Part shown: positions 33,824 to 44,755 of the stretch, one piece after another | Layout of the letters: each line of letters opens with the position of its first letter | How positions within the stretch are numbered: the stretch's first letter is position 1 | NCBI RefSeq assembly: GCF_028200735.1 | Contig: NZ_JAQKPV010000010.1 | Coordinates: forward strand, 1 to 64,000 | DNA: 64,000 nucleotides | Source: Streptomyces sp. ACA25 | GTDB taxonomy: Bacteria > Actinomycetota > Actinomycetes > Streptomycetales > Streptomycetaceae | Direction of reading: 5' to 3' | Position numbers and translations under genes: made by a program | The notes under the pieces: generated by a model | Seen by the model: only the letters and a program-made list of their open reading frames with translations | What the model was told of the DNA's origin: nothing | Database searches by the model: none

Positions 33824-35353
33824 TCAGATGTCGCGGAAGATCTCGATCTGGGCGCCGACGGAGTTGAGGCGTTCCGCCAGGTCCTCGTAACCGCGGTTGA
33901 TGACGTACACGTTGCGGAGCACGGAGGTGCCGTCCGCCGCCAGCATCGCCAGCAGGACCACCACCGCGGGGCGCAGCGCGGGCGGGCACATCATCTCGGC
34001 AGCGCGCCAGCGGGTCGGGCCCTCGACAAGAACCCGGTGGGGGTCGAGCAGTTGAAGCCGGCCGCCGAGCCGGTTGAGGTCGGTGAGGTAGATGGCGCGG
34101 TTGTCGTACACCCAGTCGTGGATCAGGGTGCTGCCCATCGCGGAGGCCGCGATGGCCGCGAAGAACGGCACGTTGTCGATGTTGAGGCCGGGGAAGGGCA
34201 TCGGGTGAATCTTGTCGATCGGTGCCTCGAGCTTCGAAGGGCGCACCGTGAGGTCGGTCAGCCGGGTGCGGCCGTTGTCCGCCGGATACTCCGGGGTCAG
34301 CGAGAAGTCCAGGCCCATGCCCTCCAGCACGGCCAGCTCGATCTCCAGGAACTCCACCGGCGCCCGGCGGATGGTCAGCTCGGATTCGGTGACGACCGCG
34401 GCGGCGATCAGGCTCATCGCCTCCACCGGGTCCTCGGAGGGGGAGTAGTCCACGTCCCGGTCGATGTCGGCGACGCCGTGCACGGTGAGCGTGGTGGTGC
34501 CCACACCCTCGACCCGCACCCCGAGCTGCTCCAGGAAGAAGCACAGGTCCTGGACCATGTAGTTGGACGAGGCGTTGCGGATCACCGTCACGCCCGGGTG
34601 CCGGGCCGCGGCGAGCAGGGCGTTCTCCGTCACCGTGTCGCCGCGCTCGGTCAGGACGATCGGCCGGTCGGGGACGATGCTCCGGTCGACCTCGGCCAGA
34701 TAGGTGCCCTCGGTCGCGGTGATCGCCAGGCCGAACCGTCGCAGCGCGGTCATGTGCGGCTCGACGGTGCGGGTGCCCAGGTCGCAGCCGCCGGCGTACG
34801 GAATCTTGAAGCGGTCGGCGCGGTGCACCAGTGGCCCGAGGAACATGATGATGCTTCGGGTGCGGCGCGCGGCCTCGGTGTCGATGCCGTCCAGGTCCAG
34901 GTCGGCCGGCGGCACGATCTCCAGGTCTGCGCCTTCGTTGATCCAGCGGGTCCGCACCCCGATGGAGTTGAGCACCTCCAGGAGACGGTAGACCTCCTCG
35001 ATCCGGGCCACGCGCCGCAGCACCGTGCGCCCCGAATTCAGCAGGGACGCACACAGCAGGGCAACACAGGCGTTCTTGCTCGTCTTGACATCGATACTGC
35101 CCGACAACCGGCGTCCGCCGACGACTCTCAGATGCATCGGGCCTGAGTACCCCAAGGAGACGATTTCACTGTCGAGGGCTTCCCCGATGCGAGCGATCAT
35201 CTCAAGGCTGATGTTCTGGTTGCCGCGCTCGATGCGATGGACGGCACTCTGGCTGGTGTGGAGTGCCTCCGCAAGCTGCAACTGGGTCCAGCCACGATGC
35301 TGTCGGGCGTCCCGGATGAGCTTCCCGATGCGGGCGAGGTAGTCGTCGGTCAT
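33824..35353 (-). CDS. XRE-type HTH domain fused to MurA-like enolpyruvyl transferase
   Basis: The protein has 509 residues. Residues ~1-75 are an XRE helix-turn-helix (IRDARQHRGWTQLQLAEALHTSQ... form). The rest is an EPSP/UDP-GlcNAc 1-carboxyvinyltransferase fold (SIDVKTSKNACVALLCASLL; GGCDLGTRTVEPH). The Cys in GGCDLG matches the catalytic, fosfomycin-reactive Cys of MurA. The usual substrate-site signatures are partly diverged, so catalysis is not certain. The fusion is conserved in Streptomyces next to aconitase, as I recall SCO5998, which suggests a regulator that senses a peptidoglycan precursor, or a bifunctional enzyme. A promoter -10-like TAGAGT (35360-35365, minus) lies just before ATG, so the mRNA may be leaderless. 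Confidence 0.9.
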   Translation of the reverse strand: MTDDYLARIGKLIRDARQHRGWTQLQLAEALHTSQSAVHRIERGNQNISLEMIARIGEALDSEIVSLGYSGPMHLRVVGGRRLSGSIDVKTSKNACVALLCASLLNSGRTVLRRVARIEEVYRLLEVLNSIGVRTRWINEGADLEIVPPADLDLDGIDTEAARRTRSIIMFLGPLVHRADRFKIPYAGGCDLGTRTVEPHMTALRRFGLAITATEGTYLAEVDRSIVPDRPIVLTERGDTVTENALLAAARHPGVTVIRNASSNYMVQDLCFFLEQLGVRVEGVGTTTLTVHGVADIDRDVDYSPSEDPVEAMSLIAAAVVTESELTIRRAPVEFLEIELAVLEGMGLDFSLTPEYPADNGRTRLTDLTVRPSKLEAPIDKIHPMPFPGLNIDNVPFFAAIAASAMGSTLIHDWVYDNRAIYLTDLNRLGGRLQLLDPHRVLVEGPTRWRAAEMMCPPALRPAVVVLLAMLAADGTSVLRNVYVINRGYEDLAERLNSVGAQIEIFRDI

Positions 35354-35367
35354 GCGACTGACTCTAA

Positions 35368-35379
35368 CTCATGTATGAG
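35368..35379. promoter_or_regulatory. Palindrome in the HTH-MurA promoter, possible autoregulatory operator
   Basis: CTCATGTATGAG, with 5-bp arms, lies 15-26 bases upstream of the HTH-MurA start and beside its -10-like element. XRE proteins often bind such sites in their own promoters. The whole divergent spacer is only 229 bp. Confidence 0.35.
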
Positions 35380-35582
35380 ATGCGAACCGTTCGACAGGGC
35401 CGTTCGAGTGACATGTCGGCCGAACGCGGGCCGCCAGGGGGTATCGGGTTTCTTGTTCTGTTCTGCCGGGAATGTCGGCAATTCTGTCGCGACGCCGTGG
35501 GGTGGGTGAGCGAGCGTTCAGCTGCCGGCGATCATTCGTGAGGAGCGGCCCCCGTCGGCCGACGGGTGGCAGGCTGATGCCC

Positions 35583-36374
35583 ATGACTGCGGGGTTCAGC
35601 GGGGAAGTGGCCGAGTACTACGCCAAGTACCGCCGGGGCTATCCGCCCCAGCTCTTCGACGCGCTGGAGGAGATGTTCGCGCTGGGCGCCGGTGATGTGG
35701 TGCTCGACCTCGGGTGCGGCACGGGACAGCTCACCGTTCCGCTGGCCTCACGGGTCGGCTCCGTCATCGCCATGGATCCGGAGCCGGACATGCTCCGGCT
35801 CGCCAGGGAATCCGCCGCCCTGGGTGCCGCGCGGAACGTGACCTGTGTGCTGGGCGGCGACACGGACGTGCCCGCGCTGGGTGCCCTGCTCGGGCCCGGC
35901 TCCCTGGCGATGACGGTGGTCGGCACCGCACTGCACTGGATGCGCCCGGACGATCTCTTCCCTGTGCTCCTGCCGCTGTTCCGGGCGCGCGGAGGCATCG
36001 CCGTGGTGGCCAACGGAGCCCCGCTGTGGCACCAGGACACCCCCTGGTCGCGAGCGTTGCGCGCCGCGCTGGAGCGGCACTTCGGCCGGCCGCTCCGGGC
36101 CTCCTGCGGCACGGACCCGGACGACCGGCGGCGGTACGAGCGCCAACTCGAAGCGGCGGGGTACAAGGACGTGCGGGAGATCGTCATCGAGTACCGGGAC
36201 GAGCTGAGCTTCGACCAGCTGCTGGGCGGGGTCTACTCGGCAACGTCGGTCGAGCTGCTGCCCGCCCCGGAGGAGCGGACAGTCTTCGCCGCGCGCGTCC
36301 GGCAGGCGCTCGGGCCGGAGGACCGTCTCCCCGAGACCGTCCGGGTCTCCGCCCTCGTAGGAAGGGCCGGATGA
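35583..36374 (+). CDS. Class I SAM-dependent methyltransferase
   Basis: The protein has 263 residues from ATG 35583 (GGCAGG 9 bases upstream; ATG 35577 is an alternative). The N-terminus FSGEVAEYYAKYRRGYPP is typical of UbiE/COQ5-type methyltransferases. SAM-binding motif I is VVLDLGCGTGQLTVPL and the acidic loop is AMDPEPDML. The substrate is unknown. It stands alone between the divergent HTH-MurA gene and aconitase, and belongs to the core region rather than the antibiotic cluster. Confidence 0.85.
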   Translation: MTAGFSGEVAEYYAKYRRGYPPQLFDALEEMFALGAGDVVLDLGCGTGQLTVPLASRVGSVIAMDPEPDMLRLARESAALGAARNVTCVLGGDTDVPALGALLGPGSLAMTVVGTALHWMRPDDLFPVLLPLFRARGGIAVVANGAPLWHQDTPWSRALRAALERHFGRPLRASCGTDPDDRRRYERQLEAAGYKDVREIVIEYRDELSFDQLLGGVYSATSVELLPAPEERTVFAARVRQALGPEDRLPETVRVSALVGRAG

Positions 36375-36450
36375 GGGTGGCGGGGCAGCCCTCCCGGAGG
36401 CACGTTCCGCACTGCGCCCCTTCAGCGGTCTGTGGCTGCGCCGTTCGAGT

Positions 36451-36481
36451 GCGGCCCCGGCGCGGCGCGGGCCGGGGCCGC
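36451..36481 (+). terminator. Hairpin after the methyltransferase gene
   Basis: GCGGCCCCGGC and its complement GCCGGGGCCGC form an 11-bp stem with a 9-nt loop, in the 370-bp gap before aconitase. Confidence 0.75.
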
Positions 36482-36558
36482 CGGGTGCCGGGGCGGAGGG
36501 TCGGGCGGCCAGGTGCGGGGTGAGCCGCTCGGCCGGCTGGGGGTCGGGTGGGGCGGCA

Positions 36559-36579
36559 CATGACCGGGGGGCGGTCATG
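36559..36579. promoter_or_regulatory. Inverted repeat upstream of the aconitase promoter
   Basis: CATGACCG and CGGTCATG are separated by 5 bases, immediately upstream of the -10-like TAGAGT (36584-36589). It could be an activator or repressor site. Together with the palindrome at 36589 it brackets the promoter. Confidence 0.4.
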
Positions 36580-36588
36580 TACTAGAGT

Positions 36589-36606
36589 TATCTCGACATC
36601 GAGATA
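36589..36606. promoter_or_regulatory. Perfect palindrome overlapping the aconitase promoter (operator)
   Basis: TATCTCGACATCGAGATA has 8-bp perfect arms and a 2-bp centre, and overlaps or follows the -10-like TAGAGT about 140-155 bases before the acnA start. A partial copy (TATCTTGTCGAG) follows. This looks like a dimeric repressor site. I do not know the regulator. Confidence 0.55.
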
Positions 36607-36744
36607 TCTTGTCGAGGCGCTACCGCCGCATCTCCTCCCGCGGCACGCCCGGGGCGCTCGGTGCCGAGCGACCGGCCCCGGCCGCGGGGCGGACGGCAGG
36701 ATGGTGGCAGGTACGCGAACACATATGCACTGAAGGAGACTGTC

Positions 36745-39465
<2,721 letters not shown>

Positions 39466-39521
39466 GCCGCGGGCTCGCCGGCCGGTGCCCCTGACGGGCG
39501 TCCGGGCGGCCTGCCGCAGGA

Positions 39522-39556
39522 AGGGCCGCGCCCGTTCGGACGACGGGTGCGGCCCT
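39522..39556 (+). terminator. Terminator of acnA
   Basis: AGGGCCGCGCCCGT pairs with ACGGGTGCGGCCCT (one mismatch) across a 7-nt loop, followed by TTTCT. Confidence 0.85.
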
Positions 39557-39632
39557 TTCTGTGTGTCCGTCAAGTCTCGGCGGGGCAAAGCCTGTCCGCC
39601 GGATCTGTCCCTGCTGTTGCCCCCGCGCGAGG

Positions 39633-39648
39633 AGTGGACTATACCTGT
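39633..39648. promoter_or_regulatory. DasR-like (dre) site upstream of ngcE
   Basis: AGTGGACTATACCTGT matches 9 of 12 positions of the dre core TGGTCTAGACCA. It lies ~165 bases before a chito-oligosaccharide transporter operon, where GntR-family DasR control is expected. This is the main feature of the 348-bp gap 39466-39813 apart from the acnA terminator. Confidence 0.5.
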
Positions 39649-39813
39649 CCGCATCCGGGTAGTCGCCTGTGCACGGGCGGTGGCACCGGTGGGGAGCCGG
39701 TGACCTCGCGGGCCCTCCTGGGGCCGTTGCGTGCCCCGCGCACACGCAGTGCGTTCTGCTGCGACTGATCGGCGGTGCCGGGTGCTCGGTTCCCGGCGGG
39801 AGAGGGACACAAC

Positions 39814-41241
39814 ATGACTTCCAGCTCGCATGTCAACCGGCGCACCCTCATCAGGCGGTCCGCCGCGGCCGGCATCCTGGCCGTCCCGGGGGTGGGCGTC
39901 CTCTCGGCGTGTGCCAGCGGCGGAGGAGGCGGTGACGACGGCGGCCAGGGCGGTGCTGAGGAGAAGACGGCGGAGAACCCGTTCGGGGTGGACCCGGACG
40001 CGGACGTCGAGGTGGTCATCTTCGACGGCGGCTTCGGTGACGAGTACGCCCGCGACACCGCGAAGCTCTACGAGGAGCGCTGGGGCGACGTCGAACTCAG
40101 CTCCACCCAGGAGATCAGCCAGCTGATGCAGCCGCGGCTGGTGGCCGGGAGCCCGCCGGACATGATCAACAACTCCGGCGCGCACCAGATGCCGCACCCG
40201 ACGCTGATCAAGGACGGGCAGATAGCCGACCTGACCGAGCTGTTCGACGCGCCCTCCTGGGACGATCCGGACGTGCCGGTGCGGGACACGCTCGTGCCCG
40301 GCACCGTCGAGGCGGGCCAGTACGGCGGCCAGGAGTCCTACCACCTCAACTACACCTTCACCGTCCATGGCACCTGGTACTCCCGCAAGTTGCTGCACGA
40401 CGTGCTGGAGGAGGAGTACCCGGAGACCTGGGACGAGATGATCCGGGTCTGCGAGAAGGCGAAGCGGCAGGAGGACGTCTACGGCTGGACCTACGCCGGC
40501 CAGCACGCCCGGTACCTGTCCTTCACCATGCTGCCGATGATGGCCAAGGTCGGCGGCGCGGAGGTCATCGAGGCGATCGACCGGCTCGAGCCGAACGCCT
40601 GGAAGCACGACGCGGTGGTGGCCGTCTTCCAGGCCTTCGAGGAGATCGCCGCCCGCGGTCTGCTGCTGCCGGGCAGTCCGGGCATCGACCACACCGACTC
40701 GCAGACCGAGTGGGCGCTGGGCAAGGCGCTGTTCCTGCCGTGCGGTTCCTGGGTGGAGAACGAGTCCCGGGAGGTCATCCCGGAGGACTTCGAGCTGGCC
40801 GTCAAGGCACCCACCGGTCTCGACTCCTCCGACGCCCTCCCGTTCGGCACGCTCTACGCGGTGGCGGGGGAGCCGTTCATCGTGCCGGCCCAGGCGGCCA
40901 ACCGGGCCGGCGGCATGGAATTCCTGCGGGCCATGCTGGGCAGGGACTCCGCCCGCAACTTCACCGAGAAGGTCGCCTCGCTGACCTGCGTGCAGGGAGC
41001 GGCCGACGGGCTCTCCCTGCCCCCGGGCCTCACCACGGCGCAGGAAGCCATCGAGGCGGCCGGCGAGCACATCATCGCCCCCCGGTTCCGCGACTGGTAC
41101 GCGGAGCTCTTCATCGACCACATGGGTGTCGCCATGGGCCGGATGATGGCCGGTGACCTGACCGCCGAGCAGGCGACGGACCAGATCCAGCAGGCCGCCG
41201 ACGCGGTCGCCGCCGACGACAGCGTCGTGAAGTACCTCTGA
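39814..41241 (+). CDS. ngcE: NgcE-type sugar-binding lipoprotein (N-acetylglucosamine/chitobiose ABC importer)
   Basis: The protein has 475 residues from ATG 39814 (GGGAGAGGGA upstream). A twin-arginine-type signal (NRRTLIRRSAAAGIL) ends in the lipobox LSAC, so it is a lipoprotein exported by Tat and anchored outside the membrane. A family 1 solute-binding fold follows. Position between acnA and a ROK regulator matches ngcE (I recall SCO6005) of Streptomyces, which binds N,N'-diacetylchitobiose. Two permease genes follow but no ATPase gene; such importers usually share MsiK. Confidence 0.85.
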   Translation: MTSSSHVNRRTLIRRSAAAGILAVPGVGVLSACASGGGGGDDGGQGGAEEKTAENPFGVDPDADVEVVIFDGGFGDEYARDTAKLYEERWGDVELSSTQEISQLMQPRLVAGSPPDMINNSGAHQMPHPTLIKDGQIADLTELFDAPSWDDPDVPVRDTLVPGTVEAGQYGGQESYHLNYTFTVHGTWYSRKLLHDVLEEEYPETWDEMIRVCEKAKRQEDVYGWTYAGQHARYLSFTMLPMMAKVGGAEVIEAIDRLEPNAWKHDAVVAVFQAFEEIAARGLLLPGSPGIDHTDSQTEWALGKALFLPCGSWVENESREVIPEDFELAVKAPTGLDSSDALPFGTLYAVAGEPFIVPAQAANRAGGMEFLRAMLGRDSARNFTEKVASLTCVQGAADGLSLPPGLTTAQEAIEAAGEHIIAPRFRDWYAELFIDHMGVAMGRMMAGDLTAEQATDQIQQAADAVAADDSVVKYL

Positions 41242-41350
41242 GAGCCGGGCCCCGGCCCCGTACCCCCGCAGTGCCGGGGCGTGCGGGGGCCGGCCCACCG
41301 AGCACTGCTGAGCGTCGCCCGAGCGTCGCCCGAACGAAGAATGGGGCGGT

Positions 41351-42406
41351 ATGGACACGCAGGTAGAGGCAGCGGACAGCGGTTCCGCGGCCACGGAGAA
41401 CCCTGGACGGCAGCGGCCGGCCCCCGCCGGCCGTGCGCTGCTGCTGGCGGCGTTCTTCCTGCCGCCCCGGTTCACCCCCGAACGGGTCAGGAACGACCGG
41501 CGCTACCGCACTCTCGACAAGTACCGTTTCGTCTGCTGGTTCCTGCTGCTTCCGGTGGTCTTCTACCTCGCCCTGGTGGCATGGCCGTTCGTGCAGGCGT
41601 TCTACTACTCGATGACCGACTGGTCGGGCTTCGGCACGGAGTTCCGCTTCATCGGGTTCGACAACTACGTGCGCCTGTGGAACGACCCGCAGTTCTGGGA
41701 CGCCCTGCGCAACAGCCTGGTGCTGCTGGTCCTCGCCCCCCTCATCACCCTCGCCCTGGGGCTGTTCTTCGCCTACATGCTCCAGGCCGGCGGCCGGCAC
41801 CGGAAGAACGAGACGGTCTCCGGGGTCTTCGGCTCGAAGTTCTACAAGATCGTCTACTTCTTCCCGCAGGTACTGTCCGTCGCCATCATCGCCGTGGTCT
41901 GGGCACGCGCCTTCAGCCCGCGGTCCGGCCTGGTGAACCCCGCCCTGGAAAGCGTCGGCCTGGGCGCCCTGACGCAGGACGACTGGCTGGGCAAGTACGG
42001 GCTGTGGGTCACCCTGCTGGTGCTGTGCTGGTCCTTCGTCGGCTTCTACGTGGTGCTGTTCTCCGCGGCCATGGGCTCGATCCCCAAGGAGATCTACGAG
42101 GCCGCGCTGCTCGACGGCGCAGGCCGCTCCCAGACCTTCTTCCGCCTCACCTTCCCACTGACCTGGGACGCCATCCGGACCGGCTGGATCTACATGGGAA
42201 TCCAGGCACTGGACGCCTTCGCCATCGTCAGCATCATGATCCCCCGGCAGGGGATCGACGTCCTGCCCACCTTCCTGTACCTCAAGGCGTTCCGCGACGG
42301 GCAGGCGGCCTACGCCACCGCCATCGGGGTGGTCCTCTTCCTCCTCACCCTGGTGTTCGCCGTCCTCATGATGCGAGTGGGCCGACGTGACCGCATCGAG
42401 TACTGA
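41351..42406 (+). CDS. ngcF: ABC transporter permease, NgcF-type
   Basis: The protein has 351 residues with a cytoplasmic N-terminal extension of ~65 residues and six predicted membrane segments (first: FVCWFLLLPVVFYLALVAWP). The MalF-family EAA loop reads EIYEAALLDGAGRSQTFFRLTFP, where the ATPase docks. It forms the membrane channel with the next gene product. Confidence 0.88.
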   Translation: MDTQVEAADSGSAATENPGRQRPAPAGRALLLAAFFLPPRFTPERVRNDRRYRTLDKYRFVCWFLLLPVVFYLALVAWPFVQAFYYSMTDWSGFGTEFRFIGFDNYVRLWNDPQFWDALRNSLVLLVLAPLITLALGLFFAYMLQAGGRHRKNETVSGVFGSKFYKIVYFFPQVLSVAIIAVVWARAFSPRSGLVNPALESVGLGALTQDDWLGKYGLWVTLLVLCWSFVGFYVVLFSAAMGSIPKEIYEAALLDGAGRSQTFFRLTFPLTWDAIRTGWIYMGIQALDAFAIVSIMIPRQGIDVLPTFLYLKAFRDGQAAYATAIGVVLFLLTLVFAVLMMRVGRRDRIEY

Positions 42407-42457
42407 ACCGCGTCCGGACAGAGCAGGTCCGCACAGAGCAGCGGGGAGAGCAGAGCC

Positions 42458-43402
42458 ATGAGCACCACGCAGACCGGCACCGAGCCGGAGTCCACCCCCG
42501 GCCCCGCCGGGCCGGGCAGCCCGGCGCGGGCCGGCACCGCCGGACAAACCGCCCGGCGCGACGGCCGGACCCGGGAAGGGGGCATCCTCAACGTCTTCGC
42601 CCACTCCTTCCTGGTGGTGTGGGTGGCCATGGCGGCCGGGCCGCTGCTGTGGATCGTGGTGTCCAGCTTCAAGACCTCCGCCGAGGTCCTGGAGTCACCC
42701 TTCGGGCTGCCCGGCGGCCTGCACTGGGCGAACTTCGTCAACGCCTGGACCGACGCCAGCATCGGCCGCTACGCGCTGAACTCACTGATCATTCTCTCCG
42801 GCTCGCTGACCGGCACCATGCTGCTGGGCGCGATGGCCGCCTACGTCATCGCCCGCTACGAGTTCCGGGGAAACCGGGCGCTCCACTTCCTGTTCATCGG
42901 CGGCCTGATGTTCCCGGTGTTCCTGGCCCTCGTGCCGCTGTTCTTCATGATGCAGAACCTCGGACTGCTGAACACCCGGCTCGGCCTCGTCCTGGTGTAC
43001 ATCGCCTACTCGCTGCCCTTCACCATCTTCTTCCTCACGGCCTTCTTCCGGACCCTCCCGGGCGGCGTGCACGAAGCCGCGGTCATGGACGGGGCCTCCC
43101 ACACCAGGACGTTCTTCCAGATCATGATGCCGATGGCCAAGCCGGGCCTGATCAGCATCGGCATCTTCAACTTCCTCGGCCAGTGGAACCAGTTCGTGCT
43201 GCCCCGGGTGCTGAACGTGGGCAGCACCGACGACTACGTCCTCCCGCAGGGGCTGGCCGCCCTGATGGTGCAGATGGGCTACGAGGGCGACTGGGGTGCC
43301 CTGTACGCCGGACTCACCATCGCCATGCTGCCCATCCTGGTCGTGTACGTCACCTTCCAGCGCCAGGTGCAGGCCGGCCTCACCGCCGGAGCGCTCAAAT
43401 AG
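42458..43402 (+). CDS. ngcG: ABC transporter permease, NgcG-type
   Basis: The protein has 314 residues. A Pro/Gly/Ala-rich cytoplasmic N-terminus (~50 residues) is followed by six membrane segments. The EAA loop is VHEAAVMDGASHTRTFFQIMMP. It belongs to the MalG family and pairs with the permease 51 bases upstream. Confidence 0.88.
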   Translation: MSTTQTGTEPESTPGPAGPGSPARAGTAGQTARRDGRTREGGILNVFAHSFLVVWVAMAAGPLLWIVVSSFKTSAEVLESPFGLPGGLHWANFVNAWTDASIGRYALNSLIILSGSLTGTMLLGAMAAYVIARYEFRGNRALHFLFIGGLMFPVFLALVPLFFMMQNLGLLNTRLGLVLVYIAYSLPFTIFFLTAFFRTLPGGVHEAAVMDGASHTRTFFQIMMPMAKPGLISIGIFNFLGQWNQFVLPRVLNVGSTDDYVLPQGLAALMVQMGYEGDWGALYAGLTIAMLPILVVYVTFQRQVQAGLTAGALK

Positions 43403-43542
43403 CGCGCTCCGGACCCGTTTTCCGGCCCGCCCGCGGAACGGTCCGCTGCTCCCTATAGTTGAGGCGCCGTCTCCCGCGCCACCGCGGAGCGGCCGGCGGG
43501 CCCGGAGCCGTGTCCGCGCGCAGATCAGGAGTGGAGTGAGCC

Positions 43543-44754
43543 GTGGAGACTCCGGGGTCGCAGTCGTCGCTGCACCGCGCCAACCTCGAGCGGGTGGTGC
43601 GCGCGGTCCGTGCGGCGGGTTCGCTCACCCAGGCGGAGATCGCCCGTACGACGGGCCTGTCGGCCGCGACGGTGTCGAACATCGTGCGCGAACTGCGGGC
43701 CCTGGGGACCGTCGAGGTGTGCACCACCTCGGTCGGCGGACGCCGGGCCCGCAGCGTCTCGCTCGCGAGCGACGCCGGGATCGTGGTGGGCATCGACTTC
43801 GGCCACTCCCATCTGCGAATCGCGGTCGGCAACCTCGCCCACCAGGTGCTCGCCGAGGAGGCCGAGCCCTTCGATGTGGACGGCTCCGCGGAGCAGGGTC
43901 TGGACCGGGCCGAGAAGCTCGTCGGGCGGCTGATCGGCATGGCCGGCGTGGAGCGCGGCAAGATCCTCGGAGTCGGGCTGGGCGTGCCCGGCCCCATCGA
44001 CGTGGAGTCCGGTGTGCTCGGATCGACGGCGATCCTGCCCGGCTGGCGCGGAACCAATCCGCGCGAGGAGATGGCCGCCCGGCTGGACGTGCCGGTGCAC
44101 GTCGACAACGACGCCAACCTCGGCGCGCTCGGTGAGCTGGTGTGGGGGAGCGGCCGGGGAGCTTCCGACCTCGCGTACATCAAGGTCGCCAGTGGAGTCG
44201 GCGCCGGACTGGTGATCAACGGCCAGATCTTCCGGGGCCCCGGCGGTACCGCCGGCGAGCTCGGCCACGTGACCCTCGACGAGTCGGGGCCGGTCTGCCG
44301 CTGCGGCAACCGGGGCTGCCTGGAGACCTTCACCGCCTCCCGGTACGTCCTGCCGCTGCTGCACGCCACCCACGGCCAGGACCTGACCCTGCACAAGGTG
44401 GTCCAGCTCGCCCGGGAGGGTGACCCCGGCTGCCGCCGGGTGATCGCGGACGTCGGGCGCCACATCGGCAGCGGCGTCGCCCAGCTGTGCAACCTGCTGA
44501 ACCTCAGCCGGGTCGTGCTCGGCGGTGATCTCGCCGAGGCGGGTGAGCTGGCCCTCGGCCCGATCCGCGACTCGGTCGGCCGCTACGCCATCCCCAGCGC
44601 CGCCCAGCAGCTGACCCTGGTGGCCGGCGCGCTGGGCGCCCGGGCCGAGGTGCTGGGGGCGCTCGCCCTGGTGCTGCGGGAGACGGGCGACGGCGTTCTG
44701 CTCGGCGGGGCGGACAACGGCGCTCAGTCCCGGCAGCCACCGCCGCAGTCGTGA
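43543..44754 (+). CDS. rok7B7: ROK-family transcriptional regulator, Rok7B7-like
   Basis: The protein has 403 residues from GTG 43543 (AGGAGTGGAG upstream). A winged HTH at ~20-75 (LTQAEIARTTGLSAATVSNIV) is followed by an ROK sugar-kinase-like domain: VVGIDFGHSHLRIAVG phosphate-binding region, HVDNDANLGALGE, GELGHVTL, and the zinc motif CRCGNRGCLE. The neighbours are ngcEFG upstream and a sugar-binding protein 1 base downstream, the same order as Rok7B7 (SCO6008 in my memory), a carbon-control and antibiotic regulator. It probably responds to a sugar carried by one of these systems. Confidence 0.85.
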   Translation: METPGSQSSLHRANLERVVRAVRAAGSLTQAEIARTTGLSAATVSNIVRELRALGTVEVCTTSVGGRRARSVSLASDAGIVVGIDFGHSHLRIAVGNLAHQVLAEEAEPFDVDGSAEQGLDRAEKLVGRLIGMAGVERGKILGVGLGVPGPIDVESGVLGSTAILPGWRGTNPREEMAARLDVPVHVDNDANLGALGELVWGSGRGASDLAYIKVASGVGAGLVINGQIFRGPGGTAGELGHVTLDESGPVCRCGNRGCLETFTASRYVLPLLHATHGQDLTLHKVVQLAREGDPGCRRVIADVGRHIGSGVAQLCNLLNLSRVVLGGDLAEAGELALGPIRDSVGRYAIPSAAQQLTLVAGALGARAEVLGALALVLRETGDGVLLGGADNGAQSRQPPPQS

Positions 44755-44755
44755 C

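Noticed and set aside
33824..35054. Plus-strand and alternative minus-strand frames over the HTH-MurA gene (Gly/Arg-rich translations)
   Set aside because: Only the 35353 to 33824 minus frame gives recognisable XRE and enolpyruvyl transferase motifs.
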